Assembly: GCF_017573505.1 (NCBI RefSeq)
Contig: NZ_JAGEOJ010000032.1
Coordinates: 30,471 to 94,470 of the forward strand
Source: Actinomadura barringtoniae
GTDB taxonomy: Bacteria > Actinomycetota > Actinomycetes > Streptosporangiales > Streptosporangiaceae
Reading direction: 5' to 3'
DNA length: 64,000 nt
The position numbers and the translations under genes are program-made. The notes below the pieces were generated by a model. The model was given only the letters and a program-made list of their open reading frames with translations, was not told the DNA's origin and did not search any database. Below are positions 8,251 to 16,614 of this stretch, piece after piece. Each line of letters begins with the position of its first letter. The first letter of the stretch is position 1.

Positions 8251-10321
8251 CGGAGATGCTGGGGCGGCCGTTCTCCAGGTGGCCCATCAGGCGGCGCTGG
8301 AACGTCTTGTCCTCGGCCGACTTGATCTCGACGTCGTACCAGCCGTGCTTGGTACCCCAGCGGACGGTGCTCTTGCCGCGCGCGGGGACGGTCACCTTGT
8401 GGGTCGCGTTGCCGTACGCCAGGGCCTTCAGGGTGAACGTGAGCGGCTTGGCGGACGGGTTGGCCAGCGTGATCGCCAGCTTGCCCGCGTCGGGCGCCGC
8501 CTGGGACGTCACGTCCGTACGGGCGGCGGCCCCGGCCGTGGACCCGGCGAACTCGCGCCGGAAGCCGTTCGGCCCGGTCAGCGTGAGCCGGTAGCCGCCC
8601 TTGACCGCGATCCGCTCGACCTTGCGTCCCGCCACGTCGTAGTGGCGCGGGGCGGCGAACTCCTTGGCGTACGGGTAGAGCGCCAGGTGCGACGACCGCG
8701 TGCCCTTCTCGATCATGGTGATGATCAGCGAGCCGCCGTCCAGGCGGGCGGACGCGTCGGTCCGGTAGGGGAGCGGGCGCGCCGGGCGGGTGCCCTTCTC
8801 CGGCGCCGGGCCCTCCTGGATGATCGGCGGCAGGGCGGGCCAGCGCCAGTAGAACTTCGGCGGCGCGGCGGGCTTGGGAACGGGCTGCGGCTTGGCGGCA
8901 CGACCGAAGTCGAACGCCGAGGTCAGGTCGCCCGCGACCGTACGGCGCCAGGGGCTGATGTTCGGCTCGCGGACGCCCAGCCAGCGCTCCAGGAACCGGA
9001 TCGTCGAGGTGTGGTCGAAGGTCTCCGAGCAGACGTACCCGCCGACCGTCCACGGCGAGACGACGATCATCGGGACCCGGAAGCCCAGCCCGATCGGCTT
9101 GCCGTCGTCGTGGTCGTCCTCGGCGTCCGCGGGCGGCAGCGGCGGCGGAACGTGGTCGAAGTAGCCGTCGTTCTCGTCGAAGAGCAGGAACAGCGCGGTG
9201 GACTCCCACACCTCCGGGTCGGAGGCGATCGCGTCCAGCACCTGGTAGGTGATCCCGGCGCCCTGAATCGGGCTGCCCGAGCCCGGGTGCTCGGACTCGG
9301 CGGCCGAGGCCACGATGTAGGACACCTCGGGCAGCCGCCCGCCCGCGACGTCGGCCTTGAACGCGGCTCCCAGCGTTCCGCCGTCGCTGCGGCGCAGGCC
9401 ACGCTCGAACAGGTCGCGCTCAGGGGCGGACAGGGCCGCGACGCCCTTGTCCAGCGCCGCCTGCATGCTCTTGCGCTCGTCCGCGCTCGCCTTGGCGACC
9501 GCGCCGTAGAAGTCGGTCATGCTCGTGTACGAGCCGACCGGCGCCAGGGCCTTGCGCATGACCTGCTTGAACGTGGTGAGGAACTCCAGCGGGTTGTCGG
9601 TGAAGTTGTCCCACTCCTGATAGACCTTCCAGCTCCGACCCGCCTTGGACAGCCGTTCGGCATAGGAGACCTGCGCGTAGCCGGGGTGGCCGGCCTCGTC
9701 GTAGGCGTCGTTCTCGACCGCGCGGTGGCCGTTCTTCTCGTAGCCGATCGTGCCGGTCCAGTGGTAGGTCCGGTTGGGGTTGGTCGGCCCGAACACCGAG
9801 CAGTGGTAGGCGTCCAGGATCGTGAACGTGTCGGCCAGCTCGTACTGGAACGGCAGGTCCTTGCGGTCGTAGTGGACCATCGTGGCCATCGTCTTGGCCG
9901 AGATCCAGGTGTTGTGCCAGCCGTCGCCGTGCGCCTTCTGGCCGCCCTCCCAGCCGTGGTCCAGGCCCGCGATGTAGTTCACGTCGGTGAGCGGGCCGTG
10001 CCCGATCGCGTTCCGCGCCAGGAACGGCTTCACGTGCCGCAGCAGGCCCGGCTGCTCGAAGACCGGGTGCCCGTCGGGCAGCTCGATCGCGTTCCGGTCA
10101 CCGAACCCGCGGACCCCGCGCAGCGCCCCGAAGTAGTGGTCGAAGCTGCGGTTCTCCTGCATCAGGAACACCACGTGCTTGATCGCCTTGAGCCCGCCGG
10201 GCTTGATCGGCCGGGCGAGGGCGGCGTGCACCGAGGGCGGCAGCATCGAGGCGACGGCTGCGCCGCCGGCGACCCCCGCGCTGGAGGCGAGGAACTTGCG
10301 GCGGGAGGGACCTTGGCTCAT
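8246..10321 (-). CDS. Tat-exported phospholipase C, phosphocholine-specific type
   Basis: 691 residues. The N-terminus SRRKFLASSAGVAGGAAVAS is a twin-arginine signal, so the enzyme is exported folded. The phosphoesterase domain (about residues 45-470) shows HVVFLMQENRSFDHYFG, DHGWEGGQ, FLLFDENDGYFDHVPPP and FDHTSTIRFLE, as in bacterial PlcC/PlcN and AcpA enzymes. Two copies of the DUF756-type beta domain follow (about 495-590 and 610-690). It cleaves phosphatidylcholine or related phosphodiesters outside the cell, consistent with phosphate or lipid scavenging and with the neighbouring GDPD gene, which could handle the next class of product. The start at ATG 10321 places the Tat motif at residues 6-12. 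Confidence 0.92.
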   Translation of the reverse strand: MSQGPSRRKFLASSAGVAGGAAVASMLPPSVHAALARPIKPGGLKAIKHVVFLMQENRSFDHYFGALRGVRGFGDRNAIELPDGHPVFEQPGLLRHVKPFLARNAIGHGPLTDVNYIAGLDHGWEGGQKAHGDGWHNTWISAKTMATMVHYDRKDLPFQYELADTFTILDAYHCSVFGPTNPNRTYHWTGTIGYEKNGHRAVENDAYDEAGHPGYAQVSYAERLSKAGRSWKVYQEWDNFTDNPLEFLTTFKQVMRKALAPVGSYTSMTDFYGAVAKASADERKSMQAALDKGVAALSAPERDLFERGLRRSDGGTLGAAFKADVAGGRLPEVSYIVASAAESEHPGSGSPIQGAGITYQVLDAIASDPEVWESTALFLLFDENDGYFDHVPPPLPPADAEDDHDDGKPIGLGFRVPMIVVSPWTVGGYVCSETFDHTSTIRFLERWLGVREPNISPWRRTVAGDLTSAFDFGRAAKPQPVPKPAAPPKFYWRWPALPPIIQEGPAPEKGTRPARPLPYRTDASARLDGGSLIITMIEKGTRSSHLALYPYAKEFAAPRHYDVAGRKVERIAVKGGYRLTLTGPNGFRREFAGSTAGAAARTDVTSQAAPDAGKLAITLANPSAKPLTFTLKALAYGNATHKVTVPARGKSTVRWGTKHGWYDVEIKSAEDKTFQRRLMGHLENGRPSISG

Positions 10322-10382
10322 GCCGTGAAGCGTGGGCCGCCCGGGTAACGAGACGACGGCGATCACGCGTCCGCCCGGTAAC

Positions 10383-10503
10383 GAACATGAAAGACATTCA
10401 CATGTTCCGGCGCCGGAAACGAGAGCCGGGACGGAAACGAGAGCCGGGGCCGCGCGGACCGCTGCCTGCAGCCGTTCGCCGCCGACGTTGTCCGGAAACG
10501 AGA
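10383..10503. promoter_or_regulatory. Dyad and direct repeats upstream of phospholipase C
   Basis: GAACATG (10383-10389) and CATGTTC (10401-10407) form a perfect 7-bp inverted repeat. A 17-bp direct repeat, CGGAAACGAGAGCCGGG, occurs at 10414-10430 and 10432-10448, with a partial third copy CGGAAACGAGA at 10493-10503. They are likely regulator sites, but no known regulator consensus is matched with confidence. Confidence 0.45.
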
Positions 10504-10504
10504 A

Positions 10505-10601
10505 CTGCGAGATCACGGCGTGGTGCGTGATCTCGCAGCGGGCCGGGCGCGGTAAGGGCGCCCGGCAGGGTTCGCGGCCCGGGCACCCGGTGGGGGTGCC
10601 C
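10505..10601 (-). terminator. Three consecutive hairpins after the helicase gene
   Basis: Perfect stems at 10581-10588/10594-10601 (8 bp), 10542-10550/10558-10566 (9 bp) and 10505-10517/10526-10538 (13 bp, CTGCGAGATCACG). They lie just past the helicase stop at 10617 on the minus strand. There is no strong U-tract, as is common in actinomycetes. Confidence 0.6.
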
Positions 10602-10616
10602 GATGGGCCACGGGTA

Positions 10617-12164
10617 TCAGGCCGTCGTCGCCTCGGTGGCTTCGGCGGCCTTGCCACCGCGGGTGCGGCGGCGGGAGCGGGTGCGGGAACGAGCCGGCTT
10701 GGCCTCGCCCTCGCCGGACGCCGGTGCGGCGCCCTCGTTCTTCCCGGCCGCCTTGGCGGTGGCGGCCTTGGTGCTGCCCGGCTCGGCCTGCTCGGCGCCC
10801 GCCTCGACGGGCTGGCCGCCGCGGGTACGGGTGCGGCTGCGCTTGCGGCGCGGGCGGGAACGGTCCCGGCCGGCGTCGCGATCGCGGTCACGCTCGCGTG
10901 GAGCCTGTGAACGGGTCTTGCCGGTCTCGCCGATGTCCTCCAGCTCCTCGGCGTCCAGCCCGGCGCGCTCGCCACGCTGGTCCTTCGGCAGCTTGCCGGT
11001 GGTGCCGGCGGGGATGCCGAGGGCCGCGAAGAAGTGCTCGGAGGTCGAGTAGGTCTCCTCCGGCGCCGCGAAGGGCAGGTCGAGAGTGGAGTTGATCAGC
11101 TTCCACCGGGTCAGGTCGGCCCAGTCGATCAGCGTGACCGACACGCCCTCCTTGCCGGCCCGGCCGGTGCGGCCGATCCGGTGGACGTAGGTGTCGGCGC
11201 TGTCGGGGCACTCGTAGTTGACCACGTGCGTGACGTCGTCGACATCGAGTCCGCGGGCCGCCACGTCGGTGGCCACCAGCACGTCGATCTTGCCGTTACG
11301 GAACGCGCGGAGCGCCCGCTCGCGCTGGCCCTGCCCGAGGTCGCCGTGCACGGCGGCCGCGGCGAAACCGCGTCCGGCCAGGTCGGCGGCGACCCGGTCG
11401 CAGGCCCGCTTGGTCTGGCAGAAGACCATGGTGAGCCCACGGCCCTCGGCCTGCAGGAGACGGGCGACCATCTCCGGCTTGTCCATCTGGTGGGCCTGGA
11501 AGACGTGCTGGACGACCTGCGGGGTCGCCTCGGACTCGGCGTGCGACTCGGCCCGGACGTTGGTCGGCCGGGTGAGGTACTTGCGCGAGAGCGCGACGAT
11601 CTCGCCGGGCATGGTCGCCGAGAACAGCATGGTCTGCCGCTGCGCCGGGATCCGCTCGACGATCCGCTCGATGTCGGGCAGGAAACCCAGGTCCAGCATG
11701 CGGTCGGCCTCGTCCAGCACCAGCACGCCGACCTGTGAGAGGTCCAGGTGCTTCTGCTTGACCAGGTCGAGCAGCCGTCCGGGCGTCCCGACGACGACCT
11801 CGACGCCGTCCCGCAGCGCCTCGATCTGGGGCTCGTACGCGCGGCCGCCGTAGACCGACAGCACGCGGGTGCCGAGCTTGCCGCCGGCGACCAGGAGGTC
11901 GTCGGTGACCTGAAGGGCCAGTTCACGGGTGGGCGCGACGACCAGAGCCTGCGGCTTCTTGCCGCCGTGCGTGATCCGCTGCAGCAGCGCCACGCCGAAG
12001 GCGAGCGTCTTGCCGGTGCCCGTGCGGGCCTGTCCGATGATGTCGTGGCCGCCCAGCGCGATCGGCAGGGCGAGCTCTTGGATGGGGAATGCGTCCACGA
12101 TGCCCTCGGTTTCGAGTGCATCGGCTATCTCGGGTACGACCCCGAGTTCACGAAAGGTAGCCAG
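10617..12164 (-). CDS. DEAD-box RNA helicase, apparent CTG start
   Basis: 515 residues from CTG 12164. The Q-motif region FRELGVVPEIADALETEGI then FPIQ is encoded upstream of the first in-frame GTG (12098), so that GTG would delete the conserved Phe. A GGAGG at 12174-12178 lies nine bases before the CTG, and no ATG/GTG/TTG occurs in frame for over 100 bases upstream. Helicase motifs: ARTGTGKT (I), PTRELA (Ia), TPGR (Ib), VLDEADRMLD (II, DEAD), SATMP (III), VHGDLGQGQRERALRAF, ATDVAARGLDV and HRIGRTGRAG (VI). The C-terminus is a Lys/Arg-rich low-complexity RNA-binding tail of about 110 residues. Role: RNA unwinding in ribosome assembly or mRNA turnover, often cold-responsive. Confidence 0.88.
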   Translation of the reverse strand: MATFRELGVVPEIADALETEGIVDAFPIQELALPIALGGHDIIGQARTGTGKTLAFGVALLQRITHGGKKPQALVVAPTRELALQVTDDLLVAGGKLGTRVLSVYGGRAYEPQIEALRDGVEVVVGTPGRLLDLVKQKHLDLSQVGVLVLDEADRMLDLGFLPDIERIVERIPAQRQTMLFSATMPGEIVALSRKYLTRPTNVRAESHAESEATPQVVQHVFQAHQMDKPEMVARLLQAEGRGLTMVFCQTKRACDRVAADLAGRGFAAAAVHGDLGQGQRERALRAFRNGKIDVLVATDVAARGLDVDDVTHVVNYECPDSADTYVHRIGRTGRAGKEGVSVTLIDWADLTRWKLINSTLDLPFAAPEETYSTSEHFFAALGIPAGTTGKLPKDQRGERAGLDAEELEDIGETGKTRSQAPRERDRDRDAGRDRSRPRRKRSRTRTRGGQPVEAGAEQAEPGSTKAATAKAAGKNEGAAPASGEGEAKPARSRTRSRRRTRGGKAAEATEATTA

Positions 12165-12703
12165 GGCTTTCAGCCTCCAAAGTGCGGGGTCCTCGCTCCC
12201 CGGTGCGGCGCGGCTCCGGCCCCGGCTCCGCCGGAATCGGGTCGTCCAGGCCGTACAAGGACACAGTCCGCGCCGGCAGGTCCCCGTCTGTGGGGCTCAC
12301 CCGCCGGTCGCTTCCTATGGCCGCGCGCTCGCGCGGGAGGGACCAGCCGTCAGTCAAATTTCTCGGCGACCGCAGTCAGGGGTTGAAAGCAGTCACTCAT
12401 GGTGGCTGCGTGCGGTCACACTCCGCGACGCAGTGTACCGACCGTTGATTCCATACACCAATAGCCGATCACCTGTCTCAACGGTTCCCGTTTCCGTCCT
12501 ATTCCATGCCGGGCCCGCAAGGTTGCCGGGAGACCGGCCGAAAACCCCCTGCACAGAGGCGATTGAGGCTCCTGAGAAAAGACGTCCGAGTGCGACCGGC
12601 CACATCCGGCCGAAGATCCTGCCATCCTGGGACCCGCCTGAATTGTGCGGCTTGTGAAGATCGGCCGGGTCGAACGGCCGGGATCGGCGAGGAGGACGGA
12701 CGG
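12165..12703. other. 539-bp intergenic region between divergent genes
   Basis: Shared upstream region of the helicase and lipoprotein genes. No convincing coding frame was found. A palindrome CCGCGCG-CT-CGCGCGG sits at 12321-12336. The stretch 12340-12500 is less GC-rich and probably holds both promoters and a long helicase leader, but no -35/-10 pair stands out. Confidence 0.5.
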
Positions 12704-13513
12704 ATGCGGACGAGGCTCAGACCGCGGGGCGTGCTGGCCGTTCCGGCGGTGGCGGGGCTGGTGGCCGGGCTGCTGACCGGCTGCTCGTCCTCGGACAAGA
12801 AGGGGCCGGACGTGCCCGACAAGGGCGTCCTCGTCGTCACCGACAACACCGCGCACCCCGACCAGCACGTGACGCTGAAGGACGCCGAGTACGCCAAGAT
12901 CGCCGGCCTGTCCGACGCGACCGCCGCCGGGAAGGTCAACCAGGCTTTGCACGCGCCGCTGGACTGGGCGGTGAAGTGGGCGGGCGGCACCCTTACGGAC
13001 GACCAGAAGAAGGAGTGCCAGGGCAAGTCGAGCATCATCCAGACCAAGGTCCGGCTCGGCCTGCGCGGCGACGACCTGGTCTCGGAGTCCAACGCCATCC
13101 AGATGGTCCCCTGCTTCGACGGCGAGGGCGGGCTGCCGACCGTGCCCGTCACCGTGGACGTCAAGGCGGGCAAGGCGCTGACGGCCGACGACGTCTTCGG
13201 CTCCAAGGGCCTGGAGAAGGACAGGCTGAAGAAGCTCTGGGACACCCTGTCCGGTCCGAAGAACGACTGGAAGGACTGCGACCTCGGCGACCTGGAGCGC
13301 AAGAACTTCTTCCCCAGCAAGGACAAGGAAGACCCCGTCGAGGTGCCGCCCTCGGCCGGGTTCCTGTTCACCGACCAGGGTCTGGAGATCATCTGGTCGA
13401 CGACCGGGACCGACTGCAACAACTTCACCTTCACCGCCAATTACGACAAGGTGAAGGACTTCATCGACAAGAACCTCTACCCCCGTCTGCAGGCCGCCGC
13501 GGGCCAGAAGTGA
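12704..13513 (+). CDS. Secreted lipoprotein of unknown function
   Basis: 269 residues. The N-terminus MRTRLRPRGVLAVPAV...GLLTGCSS is a lipoprotein signal with lipobox LTGC near residue 27, so the protein is anchored outside the membrane. The mature part contains four further cysteines and a pattern (KVNQALHAPLDWAV, then TVPVTVDVKAGKALTADDVFG) that recurs in the extracellular part of the kinase encoded next (KVNKVLRAPADQWAT, then VTVDLTTGRELKAPDLL). The two are paralogous domains resembling DUF3298-type modules. The start at ATG 12704 follows GAGGAGGAC. Its stop overlaps the kinase start (GTGA), so the genes are coupled. It may bind the same ligand as the kinase sensor (inference). Confidence 0.8.
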   Translation: MRTRLRPRGVLAVPAVAGLVAGLLTGCSSSDKKGPDVPDKGVLVVTDNTAHPDQHVTLKDAEYAKIAGLSDATAAGKVNQALHAPLDWAVKWAGGTLTDDQKKECQGKSSIIQTKVRLGLRGDDLVSESNAIQMVPCFDGEGGLPTVPVTVDVKAGKALTADDVFGSKGLEKDRLKKLWDTLSGPKNDWKDCDLGDLERKNFFPSKDKEDPVEVPPSAGFLFTDQGLEIIWSTTGTDCNNFTFTANYDKVKDFIDKNLYPRLQAAAGQK

Positions 13514-15540
13514 GCGAGCCCTCAGCCCGCGCCTGGCGGGTCGAGGGCTTCACCGAAGTACGGGAGCTGGGCGCGGGCGGCCAGGGCCGCGTCGTCCTGG
13601 CCCGGCACGCCACCGCGGGCACGCCGGTCGCGATCAAGTACCTCCCCCCGGACGCCGATCCCCGCGACATCGAACGGCTGCGCGGCGAGGCCCTGATGCT
13701 GGGCCGGGTCGACGACCCGCACGTGGTCAGGCTCTACCGCTTCGTCACGGGCGAGGAGGGCGCCGCGGCGCTGGTCATGGAGGCCGTGAACGGGGTCTCG
13801 CTCAAGGAGGTCCTGGCCGAACACGGCGCCATGGAGCCCGAGGCGGCCCTCACGGTCCTCAAGGGCTCCCTGCTGGGCCTGGCCGCCGCCCACGGCATCG
13901 GGGTCGTGCACAGGGACTACAAGCCCGCCAACGTGGTCGTCCAGCCCGACGGCGTCAGCAAGCTGATCGACTTCGGGATCGCGGCGTCGGCGGGGGAGGG
14001 CGCGGCCGGCGGCACCCCCGCGTACATGGCGCCCGAGCAGTGGGACCGGCGGCCCGCCTCCACCGCCACCGACGTCTACGCCGCCACCTGCGTGTTCTTC
14101 GAGTGCGTGACCGGCCGCCGCCCGTACGGCAGCGCCGCCGGCCACCGCACCGAGCCGATCCCTGCCGAGGCCGTGCCGGAGGGCCTCCGCGACCTGATCA
14201 CCCGGGGCATGGCCAAGAGCCCCGCCGAACGCCCGCCTGGCGCCGCCGCCTTCGTCCGCGAGCTCGAGACCGCCGCGAGCGCCGCGTACGGCCCCAGCTG
14301 GGAAGCACGCGGCCTGCGCGGCCTGGCCCTGGCCGCCGCCGCCCTGGCAGCCCTCTTCCCCCTAGGCGCCGCCGCACTCGGCACGGGCGCCGCAACCGGA
14401 CTCGCCGCCGGAGGCGCAGCAGGTGGCGCGGCTGCCGGAGGCGCCGCGGGCGGCGTGGCGGGTGGTGGTGCTGCCGCAGGCGGCGCAGCGGGCGGTGGTG
14501 CGGCAGGTGGTGCGGCTGTCGGCGGCGCTGCGGGCGGAGGCGCTGCGGGCGGCGCTGCGGGCGGTGGCGTGGCGGGCGGTGGCGCCGCTGGCGGTGCTGT
14601 GGGCGGTGGCGCGGCGGGTGGCGCAGCCGGCAGTGGCGCGGCTGCCGGTGGCGCGGCGAGTGGCGCGGCAGGCAGCGGTGCGGCGGGTGGGGGTACGGGG
14701 GTTGCTGGGCTTCTTGCGGGGACGGGGGGCAAGATCGCGGCGGCGGCCGTTGCCACCGCGGTGGCGGCGGGCGGAGCGGGTGTTTACGCGGCTGATTCCG
14801 GAGGTTCGGACCCGAAGGGGCGTGCCACCGCGGCGCCGCAGTTCAGCTACCGCCTGGCTAGCGCGAGCAAGACGTTCAACGCTCCCACTACCAATGTCTC
14901 GCTGCGCTATCCGGTGGTGTCGGGGCTGGCGACGGCCGCGCTCGAGGCCAAGGTCAACAAGGTCCTGCGCGCCCCGGCCGATCAGTGGGCCACGGACGTG
15001 CACACCGACACGGCCTCGTTCATGGGCTCCAAGAATCCCGCCAAGCCGTACACCGCGGCCCTCACCTACGAGACCGGGCTGAGCGGTCCGCGCCTGATGT
15101 CGGTTCGCTATCGGCCCCAGGAGGGTCAGCGGAACACGGTCTATCCGTTCCAGGTGACGGTCGACCTGACCACCGGCCGGGAGCTGAAGGCCCCGGATCT
15201 TCTCCGGCCCGAGGCCGTGACCGTGAGCGGGGTACGGGCGCTGGGCGACCGGCTGATGCGCGCCGGGCTGGTCTCCGGCGACCCGACCTGCCGGGGCGAG
15301 GAGCACCCGGCGCCGGACTGGTCCCAGGTCGCCAAGGACCTCAAGGACCGCGAGGGCCGGGACGGCGGGTACATCAAGATCTTTCTGGCGCCGGGCAGGG
15401 GCGAGATCGGCCTGCCGATGTTCACGCTCGGCTACTCGATGGCCTGCAATCGGGCCTCGCCGTACGCCAAGCTGCCGTACGCGCAGCTCGGCGACGTTCT
15501 GCGCCCGGAGATTCTGCGCCAGGCGACGGCCAAGCCCTAG
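13510..15540 (+). CDS. Transmembrane Ser/Thr kinase with Gly/Ala-repeat linker and extracellular sensor
   Basis: 676 residues. The kinase domain occupies residues about 13-255: GAGGQG loop, AIKYLP Lys, HRDYKPANVVV at 134-144 (Tyr replacing the usual Leu of HRDLK), DFG at 154-156 and APEQWD. Residues about 270-415 are hydrophobic or almost wholly Gly and Ala, with repeats such as GGAAGGAAAGG encoded by GC-rich reiterated DNA. A second hydrophobic stretch (KIAAAAVATAVAAGGAGVYAA) ends near residue 430. The remaining 240 residues form an extracytoplasmic domain paralogous to the preceding lipoprotein. It starts at GTG 13510, overlapping the lipoprotein stop. A 13-bp stem terminator follows. Confidence 0.85.
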   Translation: MSEPSARAWRVEGFTEVRELGAGGQGRVVLARHATAGTPVAIKYLPPDADPRDIERLRGEALMLGRVDDPHVVRLYRFVTGEEGAAALVMEAVNGVSLKEVLAEHGAMEPEAALTVLKGSLLGLAAAHGIGVVHRDYKPANVVVQPDGVSKLIDFGIAASAGEGAAGGTPAYMAPEQWDRRPASTATDVYAATCVFFECVTGRRPYGSAAGHRTEPIPAEAVPEGLRDLITRGMAKSPAERPPGAAAFVRELETAASAAYGPSWEARGLRGLALAAAALAALFPLGAAALGTGAATGLAAGGAAGGAAAGGAAGGVAGGGAAAGGAAGGGAAGGAAVGGAAGGGAAGGAAGGGVAGGGAAGGAVGGGAAGGAAGSGAAAGGAASGAAGSGAAGGGTGVAGLLAGTGGKIAAAAVATAVAAGGAGVYAADSGGSDPKGRATAAPQFSYRLASASKTFNAPTTNVSLRYPVVSGLATAALEAKVNKVLRAPADQWATDVHTDTASFMGSKNPAKPYTAALTYETGLSGPRLMSVRYRPQEGQRNTVYPFQVTVDLTTGRELKAPDLLRPEAVTVSGVRALGDRLMRAGLVSGDPTCRGEEHPAPDWSQVAKDLKDREGRDGGYIKIFLAPGRGEIGLPMFTLGYSMACNRASPYAKLPYAQLGDVLRPEILRQATAKP

Positions 15541-15564
15541 GGCAGGGCAAGTCTCAGGGCACAA

Positions 15565-15600
15565 GGAAACCCCCGGCTGCAGGGGTGGCCGGGGGTTTCC
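15565..15600 (+). terminator. Strong hairpin terminator after kinase gene
   Basis: GGAAACCCCCGGC (15565-15577) pairs perfectly with GCCGGGGGTTTCC (15588-15600) across a 10-base loop. It may also serve the convergent gene at 15642. Confidence 0.85.
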
Positions 15601-15641
15601 GAGCGGGGTGCCCCTGAGGGGTCAGGGGCCTCTATGAGGGG

Positions 15642-15932
15642 TCAGAACGTGTGCCGGCGGCTGCCCCACCGGCGACGGCCCTTCCAGCCGCCACGGCTGG
15701 TGCCCCCGGTCAGGAGCATCACGCCACCGGCGGCGATGAGCAGCGAGAACAGGAAGGCGAGGAGGGTCCCGGCGCCCACCGCGGTCGCCACCATGCCGCC
15801 GAGAATCGCGCCGGCGATACCGACCAGGATCGTCAAGGGGAGGCCGATGGGGTTACGGCCGGGGACGATCAGCCTGGCGAGTACACCGATGACAGCACCG
15901 ACGATGATGAACCAGAGAATCGTCGCGAGCAT
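15642..15932 (-). CDS. GlsB/YeaQ/YmgE-family small membrane protein
   Basis: 96 residues with three predicted transmembrane helices (about 3-20, 31-55, 58-78). The pattern IVGAVIGVLARLIVPGRNPIG followed by LTILVGIAGAILGGMVA is characteristic of this stress-associated (formerly transglycosylase-associated) family. The C-terminus is a basic cytosolic tail rich in Arg, Gly and Trp. The role is thought to be envelope stress; the molecular function is not established. Starts at ATG 15932. Confidence 0.88.
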   Translation of the reverse strand: MLATILWFIIVGAVIGVLARLIVPGRNPIGLPLTILVGIAGAILGGMVATAVGAGTLLAFLFSLLIAAGGVMLLTGGTSRGGWKGRRRWGSRRHTF

Positions 15933-16072
15933 TGTCGATCACCATCCGTTGTCGTCCGGGGCCGCCTGAGCGGCCCGTTCGGTCGGCGATCGGTATGCCC
16001 GCCTCTCGGCGGTTAAACAAAGCCCTGCTCAGGCGCCCGGTCGGCCCCGCAGCTCGGGGCGCCCGGCCCGGC

Positions 16073-16306
16073 TCAGGTGTACTGGGTGCCGAAGCCGACG
16101 GTCCGGCCCTCCTCCTCGCTGATCTCCAGGTAGCCCACCCGGTCGGCGGGGATGACGACCCGGCCGTTCCGCTGGTCCTTGAGCACGAAGACGCCGCGCT
16201 CGGCCTGCAGCGCCTCCGCGAGCGCCTGCTGTACCTCGTCGGCGCTCTGCGAGGTGTCCACGACGAGCTCCTTGGGCACGAACTGAACCCCGATCCGAAC
16301 CTGCAC
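16073..16306 (-). CDS. DUF3107 family protein
   Basis: 77 residues, beginning MQVRIGVQFVPKELVVDT and containing ADEVQQALAEAL and IPADRVGYLEI. This compact alpha/beta protein is widely conserved in actinobacteria, commonly next to a TetR regulator as here. No enzymatic motif. The ATG at 16306 follows AAAGGAG. Function unknown. Confidence 0.85.
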   Translation of the reverse strand: MQVRIGVQFVPKELVVDTSQSADEVQQALAEALQAERGVFVLKDQRNGRVVIPADRVGYLEISEEEGRTVGFGTQYT

Positions 16307-16614
16307 CTGATGCTCCTTTCATTGCTCTCACGGCCTCCGACCCTCGCCTGGCGGCTCGGGTCCGAACCGCGAAAGCGGCGAGCGCGACATCGCTTCGCGA
16401 TCTGAGCGGGCGGCTTCGCCTTCGGCTCGTCACCCGCTCAGGTAGCGCGCTCGCGTGACGGCTGGCCGGCGCCCGGAAGAACATGCTCCTCCGATGGTCG
16501 CATGCGGATCATCGATTTCGCGGATGCGGTCCTTCGCCCGGAGCTGAACACAAAGTCCGCCACCGCTGGTGCGGAGGCGGACTTCATGACGTATTGGATC
16601 TCAGCTCGTGCGGC
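16307..16614. other. Intergenic region with palindromic GC-rich mosaic
   Basis: No gene seen. Bases 16360-16460 contain overlapping short palindromes built on GCGAAGC/TCGCTTCGCGA/GAGCGGGC. A similar mosaic occurs between adnA and adnB (49610-49690). The right part holds the TetR terminator. Confidence 0.5.
16553..16584 (-). terminator. Hairpin terminator downstream of TetR gene
   Basis: AAGTCCGCC (16553-16561) and GGCGGACTT (16576-16584) pair perfectly, extended by four more pairs after one A-A mismatch around a TGGT loop. On the minus strand it is followed by TTTGTGTT. Confidence 0.75.

Noticed and set aside
13510..15540. Frameshift or assembly error in the Gly/Ala-rich kinase segment
   Set aside because: The frame is continuous from the kinase to the ectodomain, and the ectodomain is homologous to the adjacent lipoprotein in the same frame.
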